6,242 nucleotides of DNA, from NCBI GenBank assembly GCA_017880745.1, contig JADGRR010000190.1, positions 1 through 6,242 of the forward strand. Direction: 5' to 3'. The stretch comes from Burkholderiales bacterium (GTDB lineage: Bacteria > Pseudomonadota > Gammaproteobacteria > Burkholderiales > SG8-39). The notes below the pieces were generated by a model. That model did not search any database and was not told where the DNA came from. It saw only the letters and a program-made list of their open reading frames with translations. Shown here piece after piece: positions 1 through 6,242 of the stretch; the first letter of the stretch is position 1; the number at the start of each line of letters is the position of its first letter. The translations under genes and the position numbers were made by a program.

Positions 1-82
1 CGAGAACGGGCAGCAACAGCGCGAGCACGCAGATCGCGCTTGCGATGCGGCCGGCCGGTGCTCCGATGCCGTTAAGCTTCAC
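1..82 (-). CDS. dsrJ: probable DsrJ N-terminus, signal peptide only (3' end off the window)
   Basis: Only 27 codons are visible. From GTG 82 the frame stays open to the left edge and encodes a short basic start (MKLNGIGAPAGR) followed by a hydrophobic run of about 15 residues, IASAICVLALLLPVL. That is a Sec-type signal peptide or membrane anchor. A good GAGGAG site lies six bases upstream, overlapping the stop of the preceding gene, which suggests translational coupling. In proteobacterial dsr operons the gene after dsrL is dsrJ, a periplasmic tri-haem cytochrome c of the DsrMKJOP complex with an N-terminal signal. The name rests on position and signal peptide; no haem-binding CxxCH motif is inside the window. 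Confidence 0.65.
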   Translation of the reverse strand, partial: MKLNGIGAPAGRIASAICVLALLLPVL

Positions 83-88
83 TTCTCA

Positions 89-94
89 CTCCTC
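89..94 (-). promoter_or_regulatory. ribosome binding site of dsrJ
   Basis: GAGGAG, six bases before GTG 82. Its first two bases are the last two of the TGA stop of the second dsrL, so ribosomes ending there are placed to restart on dsrJ. Confidence 0.65.
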
Positions 95-2051
95 ACTCAC
101 CCAGCCCCATCTTGATGTAACCGGTAGGACACACGTCCGCACAGATATGGCAGCCGATGCAGCGGTCGTAGTCGGTATAGACGTAGCGCCCCATGGTCGC
201 CTGCGCCTTGGGCACCTTCAGCACCGCGATTTGCGGGCAATACACCACGCAATTGTCGCATTCGAAGCACTGGCCGCAACTCATGCAGCGCTTGGCCTCG
301 GCCTGCGCCTGCGCTTCGGCCAGCGCGACGATGCGCTCGTCGAAGTTGCCCAGCGCGGTCTCCTTGGTCAGCGTGATGGTGTCGCGCTTGATGCGCGGCG
401 CGTTGGGAAAGTGGCCAAGGAACAGTTCCTCGTGCGGGATCACGTGCCGGTCGGAGCGGTTGTCGTAGTTGTGCACGGCCGCGCTGGAACGGTCGGTGCC
501 CCGCAGCGGCTCCAGCTTCTCCTCGACCACATTCAGGCCCTTCTCGACCATCTTGCGCACCAGGTCGAAATGGTGAACGTCGATCCTGGGACGCTTCTCC
601 AGCGCTTCGCCGCGCAGGAACCGGTCGATGCCTTCGGCGGCGATCGAGCCATGGCCGATCGCAGTGGTGAGCAGATTCGGCCGCACGATATCGCCGCCGA
701 CGAACACTCCCGGCATGCCCGTCACCTGGTAGTTCTTGTCCGCGGCGACCGCGCCTTTGCCATTGTTGAATTCCTCTAGGCCGGTGAAGTCCACCGCCTG
801 GCCGATGGCGGAGACGAACAGGTCGCCCGGTATCTCCTCTTCGGTGCCGGCGATCGGCTTGACTTCGAGCTTGCCGCCGACCACTTTCGCGTCGCACCTG
901 GCCACGCGCAGCGCCGTGGCGCGGCCGTCGGCGCCAAGCACCACCGCGACCGGAACCAGGCTACCGCGAATGGTGATGCCTTCGGCCGTGGCCTGCTCGA
1001 CCTCATGCTTGTTCGCCTGCATCCCGTCGACCGCGAATACCGAGGTGAGCACCACATCCGCGCCCTGCCGGGCCGAAACCTCGGCGACGTCATGTGCCGT
1101 ATAGCTGGCGATGGCGCGCTCCGGGCGATCCGCCTCGCGGGCGTGCACGATGTGGCCGAGGCGCCGTGCGACGGTGACGACGTCGATCGAAGTATCGCCG
1201 CCGCCGATAACGACGACGCGCTTGCCGACGTGGCGCATGCGCCCGTCGTTGAACGCCTGCAGGAACGCGGTCGCGGTGACGATGTTCGGCGCCTCGTTGC
1301 CGGGACACGGAAGCGGCCGTCCCGACTGTGCGCCCAGACCGAGGAACACCGCGTCGAAATCGGCGCGGATCTGTTCCATGGTGACATCGGTGCCGATGCG
1401 GCAGGAAAGCCGGGTCTTCACGCCGAGGTCGAGGATGCGCTGGATTTCGGCGTCGAGGATGTTGCGCGGCGTGCGGAAACCCGGAATGCCGTAGCGCATC
1501 ATGCCGCCCAGTTCCGGATGTTCGTCGAAAACCGTGACCTCGTGGCCCTTGCGCGCAAGTTGGTAGGCACAGGACAAGCCGGCCGGCCCGCCGCCGATCA
1601 CCGCCACTTTCCTGCCACTTGTCAGCGCCGGTTTCTCATAGACGTAATTCTTGGCGATCGCAGTGTCGCCGAGGAAGTGTTCCACCGAGTTGATGCCGAC
1701 GAAATCCTCGACCTCGTTGCGATTGCATCCGGACTCGCACGGCGCCGGGCACACCCGCCCCATCACCGAAGGGAACGGGTTGGCACCGGCAAGACGGCGA
1801 AACGCATACTCCTGCCAGCTCAGGCCGGCCGGCGGTTTCTCGATGCCGCGCACGATGTTCAGATAGCCACGGATATCCTCGCCCGAGGGGCAACTGCCCT
1901 GACAAGGCGGCGTCGCCTGGATGTAGGTCGGGCATTTGTGCGAGTGGTCGGCGTCGAATATCTGTTCCTGCCAACGCTTCCATTTCCCGTCGCCGTCTTT
2001 GTAACGGCGAAAAGTACCCTTGGCGCTGGCTTGATGGTTTGTGCCCGACAC
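93..2051 (-). CDS. dsrL: second DsrL-like protein (downstream tandem copy, altered nucleotide-binding site)
   Basis: Full-length paralogue of the preceding dsrL, 652 residues, aligning with it without gaps from about residue 13 to 390. All cluster cysteines are kept (C40, C50, C54, C101, C105, C109; C589/592; C595/598/601/605; C631/634/637/641), as are both FAD motifs (GGGPAG 153-158; GVFVGGD 448-454) and GGGDT (283-287). In the nucleotide domain, where the first copy has YRRTVEEMPA, this one reads SVFAVDGMQA (337-346), so the YRR arginines are gone and the flanks diverge. It therefore probably binds FAD and clusters normally but uses a different nucleotide, or none. The start is GTG 2051, eight bases after GAGGAG, giving an N-terminus collinear with copy one; the open frame continues to 2309, but that part overlaps the 3' end of copy one and is spurious. 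It ends in TGA 95-93, ten bases before dsrJ. No frameshift or other sign of decay. Annotators might call it dsrL2, but I cannot say it belongs to the published DsrL-2 group. Confidence 0.9.
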   Translation of the reverse strand: MSGTNHQASAKGTFRRYKDGDGKWKRWQEQIFDADHSHKCPTYIQATPPCQGSCPSGEDIRGYLNIVRGIEKPPAGLSWQEYAFRRLAGANPFPSVMGRVCPAPCESGCNRNEVEDFVGINSVEHFLGDTAIAKNYVYEKPALTSGRKVAVIGGGPAGLSCAYQLARKGHEVTVFDEHPELGGMMRYGIPGFRTPRNILDAEIQRILDLGVKTRLSCRIGTDVTMEQIRADFDAVFLGLGAQSGRPLPCPGNEAPNIVTATAFLQAFNDGRMRHVGKRVVVIGGGDTSIDVVTVARRLGHIVHAREADRPERAIASYTAHDVAEVSARQGADVVLTSVFAVDGMQANKHEVEQATAEGITIRGSLVPVAVVLGADGRATALRVARCDAKVVGGKLEVKPIAGTEEEIPGDLFVSAIGQAVDFTGLEEFNNGKGAVAADKNYQVTGMPGVFVGGDIVRPNLLTTAIGHGSIAAEGIDRFLRGEALEKRPRIDVHHFDLVRKMVEKGLNVVEEKLEPLRGTDRSSAAVHNYDNRSDRHVIPHEELFLGHFPNAPRIKRDTITLTKETALGNFDERIVALAEAQAQAEAKRCMSCGQCFECDNCVVYCPQIAVLKVPKAQATMGRYVYTDYDRCIGCHICADVCPTGYIKMGLGE

Positions 2052-2059
2052 TATTGAGG

Positions 2060-2065
2060 CTCCTC
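2060..2065 (-). promoter_or_regulatory. ribosome binding site deciding the GTG start of the second dsrL
   Basis: GAGGAG, eight bases before GTG 2051. The flanking bases (TCGAGGAG) match those in front of the first dsrL, so the start region seems to have been kept along with the duplicated gene. It argues against the longer frame reaching 2309. Confidence 0.75.
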
Positions 2066-2074
2066 GATGATGCG

Positions 2075-2131
2075 TCAAATGGATCTGCGCCGGCTCGCGT
2101 CGCCTGCCGTGTAGTGCGTGGCGTGCGACAT
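2075..2131 (-). other. possible 18-codon micro-ORF between the two dsrL genes
   Basis: Immediately after the TAG stop of the first dsrL (2134-2132) an ATG opens an 18-residue frame, MSHATHYTAGDASRRRSI, ending in TGA at 2077-2075. GGAGG, five bases before this ATG, would serve as a strong ribosome site, although those bases also encode the last residues of DsrL (Leu-Glu-Val). It fills most of the 80-base gap, the longest gap in the window. It may be chance; it may help carry ribosomes to the second dsrL. No known peptide is recognised. Confidence 0.2.
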
Positions 2132-4075
2132 CTACACCTCCAGCCCCATCTTGATATAGCCGGTGGGGCACACGTCCATGCAGATATGGCAGCCGATGCA
2201 GCGGTCGTAATCCGTATAGACATAGCGGCCGATGGTCGCTTGCGCCTTCGGCACCTTCTTCACCGCCGGCTGCGGGCAATAGACGATGCAGTTGTCGCAC
2301 TCGAAGCACTGCCCGCAGCTCATGCAGCGCGCGGCCTCGGCCTGCGCCTTCGCTTCGGTCAGCGCGACGATGCGCTCTTCGAAATTGCCTACGGCGCTCT
2401 TTGCGTCCAGATGGATGATCTGGCGCACGTTGCGCGGCGTGTGCGGGAAATGGCCCAGGAACAGCTCCTCGTGCGTGACCACATACCGGTCGGAGCGGTT
2501 ATCGTAATTGTGCACGGCGGCGTTCGAGGCGTCGGTGCCGCGCAGAGGTTCAGGCGCTTTCTCGATCTTGAGACCTTTTTCGATCATTTTGCGCTCGAGG
2601 TCGAAGTAGTGCACGTCGATTTTCGGCCGCTTCTCCAGCGGCTCACCCCTGAGGTGGCGGTCGATGCCCTCGGCGGCGATCCAGGCGTGGCCGATGGCGG
2701 TAGTCAGCAGGTGCGGCTTGACGATGTCGCCGCCGGTGAATACGCCTGCCTTGCCGGCGACCTGGTAGTTCTTGTCCGCGCTGACCAGTCCGCGCTCGTT
2801 CTTGAATTCCTCCAGACCGGTAAAATCCACCGTCTGGCCGAGGGCGGAGACGATCAGGTCGCAGGGGATGTCAAATTCGGATCCGGCCTGTGGCACCATT
2901 TTCTTGTTCACCCAATCGACCTTGATCACCCGCAGCGCCGTGGCGCGCCCGTCCGGGCTGAGCACCGCCGCGACCGGGGCGACGCAGGCCATGATGTGCA
3001 CGCCCTCGCGCGTAACCGCCTCGACTTCGTGTTTGGTAGCCGGCATTTCCTCGACTGTCCGGCGGTAGGCGATGAGCACGTTCGCGCCTTCCTGCTGCGC
3101 AGCTGTGGCCACGTCGTGTTCCATCTGGCCGAGAACCGCCTCTTCCGACGCCGGCGCTTCGGCATCGCGCGTAATGTGACCGAGCCGGCGCGCCACCGCG
3201 GCGACGTCCATGGCGGTATCGCCGCCGCCCACCACCACGACTCTCTTGCCCACCTTGTCGAGCCGCCCGTCATTGAAGGCGCGCAGGAACGTGATGCCGT
3301 CGATGCAGTTGGGCGCCTCGGCGCCGGGAATGGGCAGGGGACTGCCCGACTGGGCGCCCAAGCCGACGAACACGGCGTCGAAGTCGCGCCGCAAGTCTTC
3401 GAGGCTCACGTCCTTGCCGACCTGGGTGTTGAGGCGCACCTCCACGCCCATGTCGACAATGCGCTTGATTTCGCCGTCGAGCACGTCGCGCGGCGTGCGA
3501 TAGCCGGGAATGCCGTAACGCATCATGCCGCCGAGCTGCACATTGGAGTCGAAAATGGTGCAGCCGTGGCCCATGCGGCGCAGCTGGTAGGCGCAGGCGA
3601 GCCCGGCCGGTCCGCCGCCGATGATCGCGACCTTCTTGCCGGTCTCGTGCTCGGGCCGGGGAAACGCCAGGCCGTGCGCGAGCGCCCACTCGCCGATGAA
3701 ATGCTCGACCGAGTTGATGCCGACGAAATCCTCGACCTGATTGCGGTTGCATCCCGACTCGCATGGCGCCGGACACACCCGGCCCATCACCGCCGGGAAC
3801 GGGTTCGCCTCGGTAAGCCGGCGGAACGCGTATTCCTGCCAGGGAACCCCAGCCGGCGGTTTCTCGATGCCGCGCACGATGTTGAGCCAGCTGCGAATAT
3901 CCTCGCCGGACGGACAGCTTCCCTGACACGGCGGCACCGCCTGGATGTAGGTCGGGCATTTGTAAGAATGTTCTCCGTCAAATACCTGATCCTGCCAGCG
4001 CTTCCATTTCTGGTCGCCTTCGCGGTAGCGGCGGAAGGTCAGATCGGTGCTGAGATGCTCAGGTGTGGTCGACAC
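2132..4075 (-). CDS. dsrL: DsrL, FAD/iron-sulfur NAD(P)H:acceptor oxidoreductase (upstream tandem copy)
   Basis: Cytoplasmic flavoprotein that links DsrAB to the pyridine-nucleotide pool; in Allochromatium vinosum it is essential for sulfur oxidation and forms a complex with DsrAB. The protein has 647 residues, the usual size. Domain order: a GltD-like N-terminal cluster domain (C40, C50, C54, C101, C105, C109); an FAD Rossmann motif GGGPAG (153-158); a nucleotide Rossmann motif GGGDTAMD (283-290) with YRRTVEEMPA (337-346), the motif typical of NAD(P)H-binding GltD relatives; the second FAD motif GVFTGGD (444-450); a CxxC pair (C584/C587) immediately before two 4Fe-4S ferredoxin motifs (C590/593/596/600 and C626/629/632/636). 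A redox CxxC just ahead of the ferredoxin sites is a reported DsrL feature. The start is GTG 4075, with GAGGAG seven bases upstream and an N-terminus alignable to the second copy. It lies between dsrK and the second dsrL. This copy has the more canonical nucleotide site. Confidence 0.95.
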   Translation of the reverse strand: MSTTPEHLSTDLTFRRYREGDQKWKRWQDQVFDGEHSYKCPTYIQAVPPCQGSCPSGEDIRSWLNIVRGIEKPPAGVPWQEYAFRRLTEANPFPAVMGRVCPAPCESGCNRNQVEDFVGINSVEHFIGEWALAHGLAFPRPEHETGKKVAIIGGGPAGLACAYQLRRMGHGCTIFDSNVQLGGMMRYGIPGYRTPRDVLDGEIKRIVDMGVEVRLNTQVGKDVSLEDLRRDFDAVFVGLGAQSGSPLPIPGAEAPNCIDGITFLRAFNDGRLDKVGKRVVVVGGGDTAMDVAAVARRLGHITRDAEAPASEEAVLGQMEHDVATAAQQEGANVLIAYRRTVEEMPATKHEVEAVTREGVHIMACVAPVAAVLSPDGRATALRVIKVDWVNKKMVPQAGSEFDIPCDLIVSALGQTVDFTGLEEFKNERGLVSADKNYQVAGKAGVFTGGDIVKPHLLTTAIGHAWIAAEGIDRHLRGEPLEKRPKIDVHYFDLERKMIEKGLKIEKAPEPLRGTDASNAAVHNYDNRSDRYVVTHEELFLGHFPHTPRNVRQIIHLDAKSAVGNFEERIVALTEAKAQAEAARCMSCGQCFECDNCIVYCPQPAVKKVPKAQATIGRYVYTDYDRCIGCHICMDVCPTGYIKMGLEV

Positions 4076-4082
4076 TTTTGGT

Positions 4083-4088
4083 CTCCTC
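4083..4088 (-). promoter_or_regulatory. ribosome binding site deciding the GTG start of dsrL
   Basis: GAGGAG, seven bases before GTG 4075, in the 22-base gap after dsrK. There is no ATG at an equivalent place, so this site decides the non-ATG start. Confidence 0.75.
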
Positions 4089-4097
4089 GAAGGTGCT

Positions 4098-5591
<1,494 letters not shown>

Positions 5592-5592
5592 G

Positions 5593-6242
5593 TCAGACCT
5601 TGGCTTTTTCCAGTCTGGCCGCCCAAGGGGCGACGTGGCGCTGCTCGCGCGGATTGTCAGCCTGGTTGCGCCCCGGGCTGAAGAATACGCCAGGTGCGTG
5701 CAATAGCTTCGAGTAGGGAAAGACGGCAATCAACATGGCGACCAGAAACAGGTGTACGTACAGGACTGGATGTGCCGGCAGCGGCTGCCAGTCGAAAAGT
5801 ATCAGGCCGAGGGCGAAGGCCTTCACCGCAATGATGTCCGTGTGGGCGAGAAACTTCATCGACAGGCCAGAGACGGCAATGCCCAGGAGCAGCGCCAGCA
5901 TAAGATGATCCGAGGGTGTCGAAATGTAACGGATGCGGGGCACCAGAAACCGCCGCGCCCACAGACCCGCAAGCCCGGCCATCATGGCCAAACCAGCGTA
6001 GAGGCCGAAGGGCTGGATCCAGACCACCCAGAACCACACCGGCTCGGTGAAATAGCGCAGATGGCGCGCCAGCACCAGCGCGAGTGCGACATGGAACATC
6101 CAGCCGAACAGCCAGATCCAAAGGTTCGCCTTGAACAGGCTCTCGAACAGCGCCACCTCGCGCAGCATGCGCAACACGACGCCTCCCGTGGTCGTCGGCG
6201 CGGGCGTGGTCGGGATCTTGAGCGGCGCCGGCGTGCGGGCGT
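5593..6242 (-). CDS. dsrM: DsrM, haem b membrane subunit of DsrMKJOP (5' end off the window)
   Basis: NarI-like cytochrome b subunit that exchanges electrons with the membrane quinone pool in the DsrMKJOP complex. The frame stays open to the right edge, so the start and probably the first membrane helix are missing; 215 residues are visible, ending in TGA at 5595-5593. About four hydrophobic segments can be seen (visible residues roughly 40-60, 68-93, 111-131 and 158-176). Two histidine pairs, H50/H60 (10 apart) and H163/H181 (18 apart), have the same spacing as the four haem-b ligands of NarI, which supports a di-haem protein. The segment before the first visible helix (residues 3-15, Pro/Thr-rich, followed by VVLRMLRE) looks like the usual DsrM loop. 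The stop lies one base before the dsrK ATG, so translation is probably coupled. A GTG at 6177 is internal, not the start. The family is clear from sequence plus the next gene; other NarI-like subunits are less likely. Confidence 0.9.
   Translation of the reverse strand, partial: ARTPAPLKIPTTPAPTTTGGVVLRMLREVALFESLFKANLWIWLFGWMFHVALALVLARHLRYFTEPVWFWVVWIQPFGLYAGLAMMAGLAGLWARRFLVPRIRYISTPSDHLMLALLLGIAVSGLSMKFLAHTDIIAVKAFALGLILFDWQPLPAHPVLYVHLFLVAMLIAVFPYSKLLHAPGVFFSPGRNQADNPREQRHVAPWAARLEKAKV
5598..5601 (-). promoter_or_regulatory. ribosome binding site of dsrK
   Basis: AAGG, six bases before the ATG at 5591, lies inside the last codons of dsrM. It supports this start over the later in-frame ATG at 5519 and implies that dsrM and dsrK are translated in a coupled way. 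Confidence 0.55.

Noticed and set aside
45..779. Plus-strand frame opposite the 3' part of the second dsrL, resembling part of the frame opposite the first copy
   Set aside because: The resemblance follows from the dsrL duplication read on the wrong strand, not from a real antisense gene family.
93..2051. Second dsrL as a decaying pseudogene
   Set aside because: Full length, no stop or frameshift, all cluster cysteines and FAD motifs kept, good ribosome site; only the nucleotide site is changed.
1005..2057. 350-codon plus-strand frame opposite the 5' part of the second dsrL
   Set aside because: Shadow frame with no domain and no ribosome site recognised; the minus-strand frame is the conserved one.
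2052..2309. N-terminal extension of the second dsrL, the open frame back to 2309
   Set aside because: It overlaps the 3' end of the first dsrL in another frame, is arginine-rich shadow translation, and GTG 2051 has a proper ribosome site and a paralogue-matched N-terminus.
93..4075. Recent duplication, assembly duplication or gene conversion between the dsrL copies
   Set aside because: Nucleotide differences, many of them synonymous, are spread throughout even the best conserved parts; no long identical tract was seen.
5593..6177. dsrM starting at the GTG at 6177
   Set aside because: The frame is open to the window edge and the upstream residues look like the conserved DsrM loop; starting here would also remove most of the N-terminal part of the protein.

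Overview
The window is a compact, all minus-strand stretch of a dissimilatory sulfur (dsr) operon. Read in the direction of transcription (right to left) the order is dsrM (5' end cut by the right edge), dsrK, dsrL, a second full-length dsrL-like gene, and the first 27 codons of what is most likely dsrJ (cut by the left edge). No RNA genes, mobile elements, CRISPR arrays, promoters or terminators were seen. The genes are almost back to back (gaps of 1, 22, 80 and 10 nt), so they are probably one transcript whose promoter and dsrAB-type genes lie to the right.

The order M-K-L-J is that of the dsrMKLJOP block of sulfur-oxidizing Proteobacteria such as Allochromatium vinosum. The high G+C content and the presence of dsrL fit a beta- or gammaproteobacterial sulfur oxidizer using reverse-acting DsrAB. 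This is inference: dsrL also occurs in some sulfite reducers and disproportionators, and dsrAB itself is not in the window.

How the parts work together (family knowledge): DsrM (haem b membrane protein) and DsrK (HdrD-like iron-sulfur protein) belong to the DsrMKJOP membrane complex, which exchanges electrons between the quinone pool and the persulfide/trisulfide carrier DsrC. DsrJ is the periplasmic cytochrome c of that complex. DsrL is a cytoplasmic FAD/iron-sulfur NAD(P)H oxidoreductase that partners DsrAB.

The striking feature is that dsrL is present twice in tandem (4075..2132 and 2051..93). The copies are about 80-84% identical at both ends, including every cluster-binding cysteine, but only about 38% identical in a 60-residue stretch of the nicotinamide-nucleotide domain. 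There the upstream copy has the YRRxxxEMPA motif and the downstream copy has lost YRR. This suggests two DsrL forms with different pyridine-nucleotide use in one operon.
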